Of a stretch of DNA of 64,000 bases, positions 27,797-37,196 are shown piece after piece. The stretch is taken from assembly GCA_021324855.1 (NCBI GenBank), contig JAJPIG010000004.1, positions 1 through 64,000 of the forward strand. Reading direction: 5' to 3'. Position numbers and translations under genes: made by a program. Position 1 is the first letter of the stretch, and each line of letters opens with the position of its first letter. The notes beneath the pieces were generated by a model that had not been told where the DNA came from, made no database searches, and saw nothing but the letters and a program-made list of their open reading frames with translations. This DNA is from Pseudomonadota bacterium (GTDB taxonomy: Bacteria; Desulfobacterota; Binatia; Binatales; Binataceae).

Positions 27797-28951
27797 ATGA
27801 CTGAGGAGGAGCGGAAGGATCCGGAAGCATTTCTCGGCCTTACACAACAGGCGCAGAAAGGGCGTCTGAAGGTCTACCTCGGCAGCGCTGCGGGCGTGGG
27901 TAAGACCTACCGGATGCTGGAAGAAGCGCACCAGCTACGCGAGCATGGGCACGATGTGGTGCTCGGCCTTGTCGAAACTCACAATCGCGCAGAGACGGCT
28001 GCCCGGATCGGCGACCTGGAAATTGTCCCGTTGCGCAAGATTCCTTATCGGGGCGTGGTGCTCGAAGAGATGGACGTCGAGGCGATCCTCGCGCGCAAAC
28101 CCGAATACGCGGTGGTCGACGAGCTCGCGCATACTAACGTTCCCGGTTCGAAGCACAACAAGCGGTACCAGGATGTCGAAGATCTGATCGCCAACGGCAT
28201 CAATGTAATTACCGCGCTCAACATTCAGCACCTCGAAAGTCTCAACCAGATGGTGCGGCGCATCACCGGGGTTGAGATTCGCGAGACCGTTCCCGATACG
28301 TTTCTCAGCCGGGCCGATCATGTCGTCACGGTTGACATCTCGGTCGACGAGCTGCGACAGCGGCTCCGGGAGGGCAGGATCTATCCGCCCGATCAAATCG
28401 AGCAGGCGCTCAAGAATTTTTTTCGCTCCAGCAATCTCGCATCGCTCCGCGAGCTGGCGCTGCGCGAAGTGGCGCGCGATCAGAGCCGGCAGCGCGAGGA
28501 GCTGGAATCCCTCAAGCGCGAGCGGGGCCGGCGTACCGCGGTCACCGAGCGCGTGATGGTCTGCCTGTCATCCAATCCTCACGGCACGAAAGCGCTGCTG
28601 CGCAAAGCGGCACGCGCGGCGGTCCACCGCAACGCCGACTGGTACGCGGTGCACGTCGAGACTCCATCCGAATCGATGCAGAAAATCAGTACGGCTGATT
28701 TCCGCGCCCTGCTCGATAACATAAATCTCGCTGCCGACATGGGCGCCGAGGTGGTCTGGCTCAAGGGGGAGGATGTGGTCAAAGCGCTGCTCGACTTCGC
28801 GCAGGACCGCAGGGTCACCCTGATGGTGATCGGGCGCACTCGGCCCGGCGCGTGGCGATGGCTGCTGCGCCGCTCCGTGACTTCGAAGTTGCTTGCGCAG
28901 GCGCGCGATTTTGATATCGAGGTCGCCGCGCAGGAGACTGACGAGGCCTAG
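27797..28951 (+). CDS. kdpD: KdpD sensor domain protein without kinase module
   Basis: 384 residues against ~890 for full KdpD. Residues ~20-230 are the KdpD N-terminal domain with Walker A GSAAGVGKT and the conserved YAVVDELAHTNVPGS and INVITALNIQHLESLN blocks. Residues ~250-375 are the universal-stress-protein-like domain (TERVMVCLSSNPHGTKALLRKA; later MVIGRTRPGAWRWLL). The membrane domain and histidine kinase are absent; a separate kinase gene follows two bases downstream. The N-terminal domain and USP domain are known to sense nucleotides such as c-di-AMP or ATP in full KdpD; here it probably acts as a free sensory partner. Confidence 0.93.
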   Translation: MTEEERKDPEAFLGLTQQAQKGRLKVYLGSAAGVGKTYRMLEEAHQLREHGHDVVLGLVETHNRAETAARIGDLEIVPLRKIPYRGVVLEEMDVEAILARKPEYAVVDELAHTNVPGSKHNKRYQDVEDLIANGINVITALNIQHLESLNQMVRRITGVEIRETVPDTFLSRADHVVTVDISVDELRQRLREGRIYPPDQIEQALKNFFRSSNLASLRELALREVARDQSRQREELESLKRERGRRTAVTERVMVCLSSNPHGTKALLRKAARAAVHRNADWYAVHVETPSESMQKISTADFRALLDNINLAADMGAEVVWLKGEDVVKALLDFAQDRRVTLMVIGRTRPGAWRWLLRRSVTSKLLAQARDFDIEVAAQETDEA

Positions 28952-28953
28952 CG

Positions 28954-30765
28954 ATGCATCCTCCATCATTGCGTAATCGAATCCGCAACGGCGCGCTGGC
29001 GATGCTTATAATCGCGCTGGTCTTCGGCGCGCTCGCGTTGCCGGAAGTGCATCAGTTGGGCAGTTCGATTCGCGAGACGCTCTACCGCAATTACGTGAGC
29101 ATCGAAGCCGCGCGCCATATGCATGCCGCCCTTTGGGACCTTCAGCTCGCGTTGCGCGATGGCAAGGCGTTGCAGGTACTGCCGCACAGCCGCGACGAGT
29201 TCATGCGTTGGATCGAAGTTGAGCAGGGCGACATTACGGAGGTCGGCGAGGGGCCGCTCGCTCACGATATTCGCCAGCGTTCCGAGCGGCTTTTCGACGG
29301 CATCGCACGCGACGGCGGCCGAGCTCCCGGCGCTCACGACGCAGAGTTCTCGGCGCTTCACGCGGAACTCGATCGATTGATCGAGATGAATCGCGACGCG
29401 ATGTTTCGGGCCGACAGCCGCGCCGTCCGCATCGGCGATCGCCTCACGTACGAGTTGGGCGCGGGCTTGATGGTATTGCTGCTTTTCGGTTTCGCGCTGG
29501 CCTGGACGCTTGCCTGGAACATCTCACGGCCGCTCGCGGAGCTTACCGATCGCCTGCGCAGCTTCAGCCTGCGTGGACCATCGGTGCGGCTCAGCAAGCA
29601 GCCGGTCGCAGAACTCGACGCGGTTGCCGCCGAGTTCAACAAGATGGCGGAACGGCTCGAGCAGTTCGAGAAACTGAACGTCGATCGGCTGGTCTACGAA
29701 AAGAACAAGACCGAGGCGATTATCGAGAACATCGAGGACGGGATCGTGCTGATTGATTCCGAGGGCGTCATCACGCATCTCAACGAGGTCGCGGCAATAA
29801 TCCTCGGCGTCGAACGCGAAGAGGCGTTGGGCAGCGCTTTCGATGATCTCAACACCAGCCATCCGCATTATCTGCGCGTGCGCGACGCGCTTCACGCCGC
29901 GGCCCATCAGCCACTCGATTCGCAGCGCGTCGAGGTCGACCTTCACGTTCGAGGCCGCGACCACACCTACGTTCTAAAGCCGGTGCCGCTGCGGCAGGGC
30001 GATGGCAAGTCCCTGGGAACTATTCTAATTCTTCAGGACATCACATATCTGCGCGACAAGGACCGCGCGCGGACCAACCTCGTCGCAACGCTCTCTCATG
30101 AGCTCAAGACCCCGTTGACGTCGCTCGCGCTTTCGGCCGAGTTGCTTGAGCGGGACAAGGAGAAATTCGATCCCAAGCAGCGCGAGCTGCTGGCGACGAT
30201 TCTCGAGGACGTGGCGCGGATTCGTAATCTCGCCAACGATCTCCTCGATCTGGCGCGCGGCGAGGCCGGCGCGATCTCGATGCGCACGGTTCCCGTCGAT
30301 CTCGATCGGCTGCTCGCGGCCGTCGTCAAGACCTTTCAGCTCCAGGCGGAACAAAAGCAGGTAACGCTTCGCGAACTCGTGGCGCAGCCGCTGCCGCAAA
30401 TCATGGCCGATCCGGTAAAGCTCTCATGGGTGGTATCCAACCTGATCGCAAATGCGCTGCGGTATACACCCGCGGGCGGCGCCATCGAGCTTGCGGCTGA
30501 AGCGGCGGGCGATATCGTCCGGCTCAAGGTGAGCGATACCGGGCGCGGCGTCGCGCCCGAGGTGCGCGATCATTTGTTCGAACGGTTCGCGCAATGGAAC
30601 ATCAACGGTTCCGAGCCCGGTTCGGCCGGGTTGGGCCTCGCGATCGCCAAGGAAATCGTCGAAGCGCACGGCGGTCGGATTTTTGTTGACAGCGTGCTTG
30701 GCCAGGGCACCTGTTTCACGGTAGAGCTGCCGAAGGCGGCGGAGAAGCGATGGGCAGGATCCTGA
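28954..30765 (+). CDS. HAMP-PAS sensor histidine kinase of the kdp locus
   Basis: 603 residues. Helices at ~12-32 and ~167-190 flank a periplasmic sensor region; a HAMP (NISRPLAELTDRLRSF) and a PAS domain (AIIENIEDGIVLIDSEGVI) follow. The H box is LVATLSHELKTPLTSL, with N box NALRYTP, then DTGRGV and GLGLAIAKEIVEAHGG, so it is a complete kinase. It resembles kinases of the NtrB/PhoR type rather than the KdpD kinase half. It overlaps the response regulator gene by 16 bases, indicating a cognate pair. Confidence 0.92.
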   Translation: MHPPSLRNRIRNGALAMLIIALVFGALALPEVHQLGSSIRETLYRNYVSIEAARHMHAALWDLQLALRDGKALQVLPHSRDEFMRWIEVEQGDITEVGEGPLAHDIRQRSERLFDGIARDGGRAPGAHDAEFSALHAELDRLIEMNRDAMFRADSRAVRIGDRLTYELGAGLMVLLLFGFALAWTLAWNISRPLAELTDRLRSFSLRGPSVRLSKQPVAELDAVAAEFNKMAERLEQFEKLNVDRLVYEKNKTEAIIENIEDGIVLIDSEGVITHLNEVAAIILGVEREEALGSAFDDLNTSHPHYLRVRDALHAAAHQPLDSQRVEVDLHVRGRDHTYVLKPVPLRQGDGKSLGTILILQDITYLRDKDRARTNLVATLSHELKTPLTSLALSAELLERDKEKFDPKQRELLATILEDVARIRNLANDLLDLARGEAGAISMRTVPVDLDRLLAAVVKTFQLQAEQKQVTLRELVAQPLPQIMADPVKLSWVVSNLIANALRYTPAGGAIELAAEAAGDIVRLKVSDTGRGVAPEVRDHLFERFAQWNINGSEPGSAGLGLAIAKEIVEAHGGRIFVDSVLGQGTCFTVELPKAAEKRWAGS

Positions 30766-32081
30766 TCGTCGACGACGAGAAGAACATCCGCACTCACCTG
30801 GCCACCTTCTTCGAAGGTTCGGGCCATCGCGTTGCGGCCGCTGAGACTGGCGCGCAGGCTATCAAGCTGATCGACGCGGAAAGCTTCGACCTCGTGTTGA
30901 CCGACTTCCGGATGGCCGAGATGAACGGTCTCGAACTGCTGCGACGAATCAAACAGCAGTCGCCGGACACGGTGGTAATCCTGATGACCGCGTTCGCCAC
31001 CATCGATAACGCCGTCGCGGCGATGAAAGCCGGGGCGTATGACTACCTGACGAAGCCTTTTTCGCTCAATGAGATCGAGCAGGTCGTCGAACGCGCGTTG
31101 GAGTTTCAGCGTTTGCGGCTCGAGAACCGCGCGCTGCGCGACACGGTCGAGGAGCGCCCGTTCCTCGAGACGAAAAGTCCCGCGATGCGCCATCTGCTCG
31201 AAACGGCGCGCCAGGCTGCGGCCAGCGATGTCACGGTACTCCTGACCGGTGAGAGCGGGACGGGCAAGAATGTGATTGCGCGCCAGATTCATCAATGGAG
31301 CCGGCGCGCCGAGCGGCCATTCGTCGTTGTCAACTGCACCACGCTCTCCGAGCATCTGCTGGAGAGCGAGCTTTTCGGCCACGTGCGGGGCGCGTTTACC
31401 GGCGCGGTCAAGGACAAGCCGGGACGCCTCGAAGCTGCGGATGGCGGCACGGTGTTCCTCGACGAAATCGCTGACCTGAGCCCGCCTCTACAAACCAAAT
31501 TTCTACGCTTTGTGCAGGAGCAATGCTTCGAGCGCGTGGGCGGCGATCGCACGATTCGGGTCGACATCCGGATCGTCGCGGCATCCAATCGCGACCTCGC
31601 GGCCGAAGTCGCAGCCCGCCGCTTCCGCGACGATCTCTATTATCGCCTCAACGTCATCACGCTGCGGGTGCCGGCGCTGCGCGAACGCCCTGAAGACATC
31701 CTGCCACTTGCGGAAAGGCTGTTGTCGTCAGCGGCAATCCGCAATCGACGGCCCGGGCTGAGCTTTTCGTCCGATGCTGCCGCCGCGATCAAACGCTACC
31801 GATGGTCGGGGAACGTCCGCGAGCTGCGCAATGCCGTCGAGCGGGCGGCGGTCCTCGCTCGTGGCCAGATAATCGTGCCCGACGATCTGCCCGACGAGCT
31901 CTTCCGCGAGAGTGCGGCTGCTTTTGCCGAGCCATCCACGACTGCCAGCCTCGAAGATTTGGAGCGCGAGCACATCGTACGTGTGCTGGCCGAATCGCCG
32001 ACGCTCGAGGACGCGGCCGAGACGCTCGGCATCAACGTGTCGACGCTCTGGCGCAAGCGTAAGCGTTACAAAATCGACTAG
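30750..32081 (+). CDS. NtrC-type sigma-54 response regulator of the kdp locus
   Basis: 443 residues. A receiver domain (~1-120, phospho-acceptor Asp in LVLTDFRM), an AAA+ domain with Walker A GESGTGKN and an intact GAFTGA loop that contacts sigma-54, and a Fis-type HTH at the C-terminus (AAETLGINVSTLWRKRKRY). Canonical kdp operons use KdpE, an OmpR-type regulator acting on sigma-70 promoters. Here the gene order, the overlap with the kinase and the -24/-12 site before kdpF suggest that Kdp expression is sigma-54 dependent. Confidence 0.93.
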   Translation: MGRILIVDDEKNIRTHLATFFEGSGHRVAAAETGAQAIKLIDAESFDLVLTDFRMAEMNGLELLRRIKQQSPDTVVILMTAFATIDNAVAAMKAGAYDYLTKPFSLNEIEQVVERALEFQRLRLENRALRDTVEERPFLETKSPAMRHLLETARQAAASDVTVLLTGESGTGKNVIARQIHQWSRRAERPFVVVNCTTLSEHLLESELFGHVRGAFTGAVKDKPGRLEAADGGTVFLDEIADLSPPLQTKFLRFVQEQCFERVGGDRTIRVDIRIVAASNRDLAAEVAARRFRDDLYYRLNVITLRVPALRERPEDILPLAERLLSSAAIRNRRPGLSFSSDAAAAIKRYRWSGNVRELRNAVERAAVLARGQIIVPDDLPDELFRESAAAFAEPSTTASLEDLEREHIVRVLAESPTLEDAAETLGINVSTLWRKRKRYKID

Positions 32082-32100
32082 CTCGGCATGTCCCGCGCCA

Positions 32101-34401
32101 TCAGGTGAGCGCGAAATCGCGTTCGCGGCTTCGATCGGTCGGCACGACCTGAGTGAGAAAAGCGGTGAAGCAGGATGGGCAATAATACTGGCGAAAGACG
32201 ACCGTCACATCGACGAACCGTTCCGGATGCGGAAAGATTTGCGGGCCCGCTTCCTTCGGAGCGCCTTCAAACATCGGCAGATAGTCGAGGTAGTTGTCGG
32301 CGAGCGCGCAGATCGTCGCGCCGCAATGGCGGCATCGGAGCTGCGCCGCGCCACCCTCGCCGACGTGCTCCAGGTTGTCGTCCCAGCGCTTGACCGGTCC
32401 CGATCGCGCGGACTGTATTTTCGCCGTCTTGACCGGGCGCGCCCGTTTCCGGCGCTCGGCGCGGATCTGATCGCGGCGTCGCGCCGTTGCTGATTCATCG
32501 ACTGCGAGCGCCGGATTCAGAACCACGCCATAGATCGATCGGGCCGCATCGCGCGACACGCGCTGCTCGACGACATCACGCGACACCAGTTTCGGCTCGC
32601 GCAGAATCGGATCGAGATATCCGCCACCCGCCTGCCAGAATTGATAATAGACGTCATTCAGATCGAGGATCGATTCCTTGTGCGACGGCAGGTACTCGAC
32701 CTCACCACGGATCTCCGACAGATCGCCGGGCATGATTCCGGCGCCGAACAGGTCGCGAAAGTTCGAGCCGCGAATCGCGACATCGAGCTGGCTGTTCCCC
32801 GGGTATCCGCCGGCAAGCCCTGGATTCATGTTGACCGCCTTACCGGAGCCTGAGATGACCATCGCCATCCGCTCGTCAGTTCCATGCGGCACAACGCAAA
32901 TCGATGCGCCGACACCGCCGCGGAAGCAACCGGGGCCGCCCGAGTCAGTCTCCTCGCGGCGCCAGAGATAGAGCAACGGATTCATCAGCTCAGTCATCTC
33001 GACATCCGGTATGCTGGCCATCGTGATCGCGACCTGGCCGCCCGAATCGACGCCGTCCTGATCGACGCGCGCGCCGAGTCCGCCGGCGTTGGTGTCCATC
33101 AACATCACGACGAACGGTGACTTGTACTGGTTGACGCCGGCAAAGACAGTGATTGCAACCGTGCCCTCGCATCCGGCGATGACGGTCTCGCGGCGCTCCG
33201 GATTGGTGTCGAGCATCCGCGACAGACACTCGATGGTCGCGTTCATCGTCGACCATCCCGAGGCGACCGACGCCTGCGAGATGCCGGCGGGGAAGTTCGC
33301 ATTGTTGAGCGTGCCGGGCTCGCTGATGATGTCGAAGCAGCGCATTACGCCGGCCGGCGACCACGGGATGTCGCCGCACAGCACCGGCATGATGCCCCAG
33401 ATGACGCCGCCCTGCAGGCCGTTGTAGGTGCAGTTGATCAATCCCTCGACCTGCCGATCGGTGCCGCGAAAATCGAACGTCATATGATCGCGCCGTTTGG
33501 TCAGCGTGAGCGCAACCTTGTAGACGCCGCGATCGCCTTCGCGGGCTTCCTCCTGGTATGCAACCGAACGCCAGGTGCCGTCGGGAAGCTCGCAGAGCTT
33601 GGCGCGGAGCCGCCGCTCCGTATCGGCCATCTGCCGCTTCATCACGGCTTTGACCGCGTCGGGGCCGTATTTCCGGATAAGCGCTCGAATCTGTTCCTGA
33701 GCAAAGCTGTTCGCCCCAATCTGGGCGCGCAGGTCGAGCGCGACCAGCCGCGGAATGCGCGAGCGCCTGAGATAGACATCTTCGACATCGCGTTGGAGCC
33801 GACCCCCGCGCACGATCTTCACTGGCGGCGTCGGCAGCGATTCCCAGAAGACGCTCCGCGAATGCGGCGTCCAGCTTCCGGGCGCGACGCCGCCGAGATC
33901 GAGCTGATGCGCGGTGGCGGCCGTCCACGCGAACAACTCGCCTTCCCAGAACATTGGGGCGAACACCGCAACGTCATTCTGATGAATTCCGCCGCCGACC
34001 CATGGATCGTTGCACAGGAACATGTCGCCGTCGGTGATGCCGGGGTTCTCCGCGCGGTGCATCAGACTCCATTTCACTGCGCTGTCGAACAGCACGCCGA
34101 GCGCGATGTTATAGGGACCGAGCTGAATCGTGTTGCCGAGCTCGTCCATAATGCCGAAGTTGAAGTCGTTCGCGCCGGTTACCACCACCGATCCCGACAT
34201 CCGGCGGAACGCGTCACCCATCTCCTGGGTCGTCGCCCACAGCCGATGGCGGATGACTTCGTACGTGATCGGATCGATCGCGTCGATCATGGACGCATCG
34301 ACGCCGTGCAGCCGGACGTGCGGCGTGGCGGCCTGTCGCAGGCTCTCCTCGTCAGTCCGCTGGAAAGCAAAAACCTCGGATCCTGGGATCACAGCCGCCA
34401 T
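32101..34401 (-). CDS. Hydantoinase B/oxoprolinase-family protein fused to an acetone-carboxylase-gamma-like zinc domain
   Basis: 766 residues from an ATG at 34401, twelve bases after GGAGG; a GTG at 34410 is the alternative. Residues ~30-600 match HyuB/acetone carboxylase alpha: IDPITYEVIRHRLWATTQEMG, then CNDPWVGGGIHQNDV and the TFDFRGTDRQVEG segment. The last ~110 residues contain LRCRHCGATICALADNYLDY and REYFCPxC-like FRQYYCPSCF, a Cys4 arrangement close to the separate gamma subunit (AcxC) of acetone carboxylase. The beta (HyuA-like ATP-binding) partner is not next to it. It may carboxylate a ketone or hydrolyse a cyclic amide; the partner and substrate are unknown. Confidence 0.82.
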   Translation of the reverse strand: MAAVIPGSEVFAFQRTDEESLRQAATPHVRLHGVDASMIDAIDPITYEVIRHRLWATTQEMGDAFRRMSGSVVVTGANDFNFGIMDELGNTIQLGPYNIALGVLFDSAVKWSLMHRAENPGITDGDMFLCNDPWVGGGIHQNDVAVFAPMFWEGELFAWTAATAHQLDLGGVAPGSWTPHSRSVFWESLPTPPVKIVRGGRLQRDVEDVYLRRSRIPRLVALDLRAQIGANSFAQEQIRALIRKYGPDAVKAVMKRQMADTERRLRAKLCELPDGTWRSVAYQEEAREGDRGVYKVALTLTKRRDHMTFDFRGTDRQVEGLINCTYNGLQGGVIWGIMPVLCGDIPWSPAGVMRCFDIISEPGTLNNANFPAGISQASVASGWSTMNATIECLSRMLDTNPERRETVIAGCEGTVAITVFAGVNQYKSPFVVMLMDTNAGGLGARVDQDGVDSGGQVAITMASIPDVEMTELMNPLLYLWRREETDSGGPGCFRGGVGASICVVPHGTDERMAMVISGSGKAVNMNPGLAGGYPGNSQLDVAIRGSNFRDLFGAGIMPGDLSEIRGEVEYLPSHKESILDLNDVYYQFWQAGGGYLDPILREPKLVSRDVVEQRVSRDAARSIYGVVLNPALAVDESATARRRDQIRAERRKRARPVKTAKIQSARSGPVKRWDDNLEHVGEGGAAQLRCRHCGATICALADNYLDYLPMFEGAPKEAGPQIFPHPERFVDVTVVFRQYYCPSCFTAFLTQVVPTDRSRERDFALT

Positions 34402-34580
34402 GCCAATCACTTTCCTCCGATGCTAACCGGGTCAGCCGGCGAGAATACGATGCCGTGGTATTTTATGGTAGATGTGCATCGCGCTCGCCGGATCGCAATG
34501 GTTTGTGGACGGCGGACCATGCTAAATCGCGGAGCGCCGCATCGCCGGCGGTGCAGAGCGCAGCATAAGGAGCCTGGACG

Positions 34581-36275
34581 ATGAAGTTCTACACCTTCGA
34601 CGAATTGACCTATCCCAAGCTTCCCGAGTACGGACCCGAGATCAAGTTCACCAATCGCTTCTGCGATCCGGCGGTGGTGAACCAGACCTACGCCGACCAT
34701 CTCGATGAATGGGCGATGTGCGAGGATCTCGGCTTCGACGGCGCGTTCGTCAACGAGCATCACTTCACCGCGCTTAATATCCAGCCCGCGTGCAACATCA
34801 TGGCCGCCGCGATCATCATGCGCACCAAGCGGATGAAGGTCGGCGTGATCGGGAACGTCGTGCCGCTACGGAATCCGATCCGCACCGCCGAAGAATTTGC
34901 GATGCTCGATTGCCTGTCGGGGGGCCGGTTCATCGCGGGAATCGTCCGCGGCGTGCCCCAGGAATACGTCTCTTACAACGTCGATCCGTTTACCAGCCAT
35001 GCCCGCCAGCGTGAGGCCTATGAGATCATCCAGAAGTGCCTGACCGAGGAACTGTTCGATTACGAGGGCAAGTTCTGGAAGGTTACGAACGCATCGATCT
35101 GGCCCAAGCCGATTCAGCGTCCGCTGCCGTTCTGGATGCCGGCCGGGTCGCTCGAAAGCATCGAGTTCGCCGCCGAGCATCATATCTGCAGCGCGCAGGT
35201 CTTCGGTCCGACGCTTCAGTTTCAGGAAAATTTCGATCTTTATCGCAAGGTCGCAAAGGAGAAATTCGGTTGGGATGCGGACTACAGCACGTTCGTCGGC
35301 GCGCGATTGATCCACGTCGCCGAGACCAATGAACAGGCGATCGCCGAGGTCAAGGATGCGCTTTACTACTTCTTCCGCACGCTGAATCGTCCGGTTATCA
35401 ATCCCGCGCCTCTGCCCGGCCACGCCAGCGACAAGTCGTATCTGCATCGCAAGCGTCGCGATCAGGACGTGCCCGGGCCGAACACGCCATTCGAACAGAT
35501 GCGCCGCGACGGCTTCATCGTGTGCGGCGATCCGGATTGGGTCGCGCGATGGCTGGAGCAGGATATGCGCGGCGCGCGCTACGGCCATTTTCTTGGCATG
35601 TTTCACGTCGGCAATCTGGAGCACGCACGCGTCGTAAAATCGAAGCAGTTGTTCGCGAAGCACGTGATGCCGGTGCTGAAGGACATCAACAATGATGAAC
35701 TGCCGACGGCGAAACCGGCGGCGCAGCGCGCATACGAGGTCAGAGGAGCAGCAGCGCCGGCGGATGGCAAGCTTCCGCTCTACAAGGATTTCAATTACAT
35801 CCTGACGCGCGACTCGCCGGAGGTCGTGCGCTCGTTCAGCGAAGTCCAAAATGGACGTCCGGTCGGAGGCTGGGAAATGAAGGTTCCGGATTGGGGCCTC
35901 GACGGATTTCCGTACGAGATCATCCTGGTCGGACCCTCGAGCGAGATGCGCGGCAGCGCGGTGCGTCTGAGAATCACCGACTCGGACGATCGCGAAGCGC
36001 CTGCCGATGCCGAGGTGCTAGTCGAAGTCGCCGATCAGTCCGGCGGCAATCGCCAGGTTGCGATGCGCGAGAAGTATGGTACGTTCGCGCGTATCGAGGA
36101 TCAGCACGCACCCGAGGCGGCGCATAACATCGGCAGCCGCGTCGTCGCCCCCAGTAAGTACATCGTGCGTTTCACGGTCACCGCGCCGTCCGGCGGTTTC
36201 AAACCCGATCCCGACGCGCCGGGCTCGTTCTTCGAAATCGAATGCTTCAAAAATTGGTTGAACATTACCGCGTGA
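34581..36275 (+). CDS. LLM-class flavin-dependent oxidoreductase with long C-terminal extension
   Basis: 564 residues; AGGAG precedes the ATG by nine bases. Residues 1-~390 are a luciferase-like monooxygenase with NEHHFTALNI and LDCLSGGRFIAGIVRGVP. After residue ~395 a further ~170 residues, beginning near LPLYKDFNYILTRD and including GGWEMKVPDWGLDGFPYEI, look like a mainly beta domain that ordinary LLM enzymes (~350-400 residues) lack; I do not recognise it. First gene of an apparent operon with an alpha/beta hydrolase, another LLM enzyme and an esterase, divergent from the HyuB-type gene. Confidence 0.85.
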   Translation: MKFYTFDELTYPKLPEYGPEIKFTNRFCDPAVVNQTYADHLDEWAMCEDLGFDGAFVNEHHFTALNIQPACNIMAAAIIMRTKRMKVGVIGNVVPLRNPIRTAEEFAMLDCLSGGRFIAGIVRGVPQEYVSYNVDPFTSHARQREAYEIIQKCLTEELFDYEGKFWKVTNASIWPKPIQRPLPFWMPAGSLESIEFAAEHHICSAQVFGPTLQFQENFDLYRKVAKEKFGWDADYSTFVGARLIHVAETNEQAIAEVKDALYYFFRTLNRPVINPAPLPGHASDKSYLHRKRRDQDVPGPNTPFEQMRRDGFIVCGDPDWVARWLEQDMRGARYGHFLGMFHVGNLEHARVVKSKQLFAKHVMPVLKDINNDELPTAKPAAQRAYEVRGAAAPADGKLPLYKDFNYILTRDSPEVVRSFSEVQNGRPVGGWEMKVPDWGLDGFPYEIILVGPSSEMRGSAVRLRITDSDDREAPADAEVLVEVADQSGGNRQVAMREKYGTFARIEDQHAPEAAHNIGSRVVAPSKYIVRFTVTAPSGGFKPDPDAPGSFFEIECFKNWLNITA

Positions 36276-36321
36276 TCGGAAACTCATTTAAACCGCGGCC
36301 TGATGAGGATAAAAAACGCAG

Positions 36322-37182
36322 ATGAGCGACGGATACGCAGGTTACGCATCGGTCTTCAACCGCAAGGCGGCGCAGGTCGGGTCGCTGACGATTCGCTATC
36401 TCGAAGGGGGCCACGGCGATCCGCTGGTCTATCTGCACGGCCTTGAAGGTTGGGGCTTGTGGGACAGCTTTCATATCGCGTTCGGCGTGACGAATCGGGT
36501 CTACGCGCCGTTGCTGCCGGGATGGCAGGATGGCCGCATCCCCGAATCGATCCGGACGCCCTCCGATTACGCGCCGATCATTCGCGATTTCGTCGGCGCG
36601 ATCGGCGCGAAGCAGGTGACGCTGGTCGGGCATTCGATCGGAGGATGGGTCGCGTTGCGCGTCGCCGCTGAGTTTCCGACGGTTGTTGATCGGCTCGTAG
36701 TGGTTGATCCGCTGGGCTTGCGCACCGCGAGCGATGCGGCCGTTACGATGCGCGCGATGGACCAGGAAGCGTTCAGCCATGCGGTCTTCGCGCGCCACGA
36801 GAAGGTGCTGGTTCCGCACGCCTTCAACCCCGACTTCGGCGGCGAGTTTCAGGAACTCAAGGACTCGCCGGACTTCAAGCGTTACTGGAGAAATCGCGAC
36901 ATCCTGGTGCGATGGCTCGGCGACCGGCTCGACGATCCCGAACTGCTCGACGCCGCGCGGCGCATCCGCGCCAGGACGCTGATCGTCTGGGGACGAAAGG
37001 ATGGCGTGGTTGCGTGCGAGGATGGACGCCTGCTTGCCGAAGCGATCCCCGCTTCGAGCCTGGTGATTATCGACGACGCGGGACATGCGCCGATGAAGGA
37101 TCGACGCGAGACCTTCCAGCGCGCCGTGCACGAGTTCCTATCGGACGCTCCGGAAGCCGGCAACAACGCGCTCCGGCGATAG
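36322..37182 (+). CDS. Alpha/beta hydrolase
   Basis: 286 residues. HGLEGWGLWD oxyanion region, nucleophile elbow VGHSIGGWVALR (Ser ~102), acid in WGRKDGVV and His in DDAGHAPMKD are all present. Forty-six bases after the first LLM oxygenase and fifteen bases before the second. In such a setting it could open esters or lactones made by the oxygenases; this is inference from the operon. Confidence 0.88.
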   Translation: MSDGYAGYASVFNRKAAQVGSLTIRYLEGGHGDPLVYLHGLEGWGLWDSFHIAFGVTNRVYAPLLPGWQDGRIPESIRTPSDYAPIIRDFVGAIGAKQVTLVGHSIGGWVALRVAAEFPTVVDRLVVVDPLGLRTASDAAVTMRAMDQEAFSHAVFARHEKVLVPHAFNPDFGGEFQELKDSPDFKRYWRNRDILVRWLGDRLDDPELLDAARRIRARTLIVWGRKDGVVACEDGRLLAEAIPASSLVIIDDAGHAPMKDRRETFQRAVHEFLSDAPEAGNNALRR

Positions 37183-37196
37183 TCACGGCGGGCATC

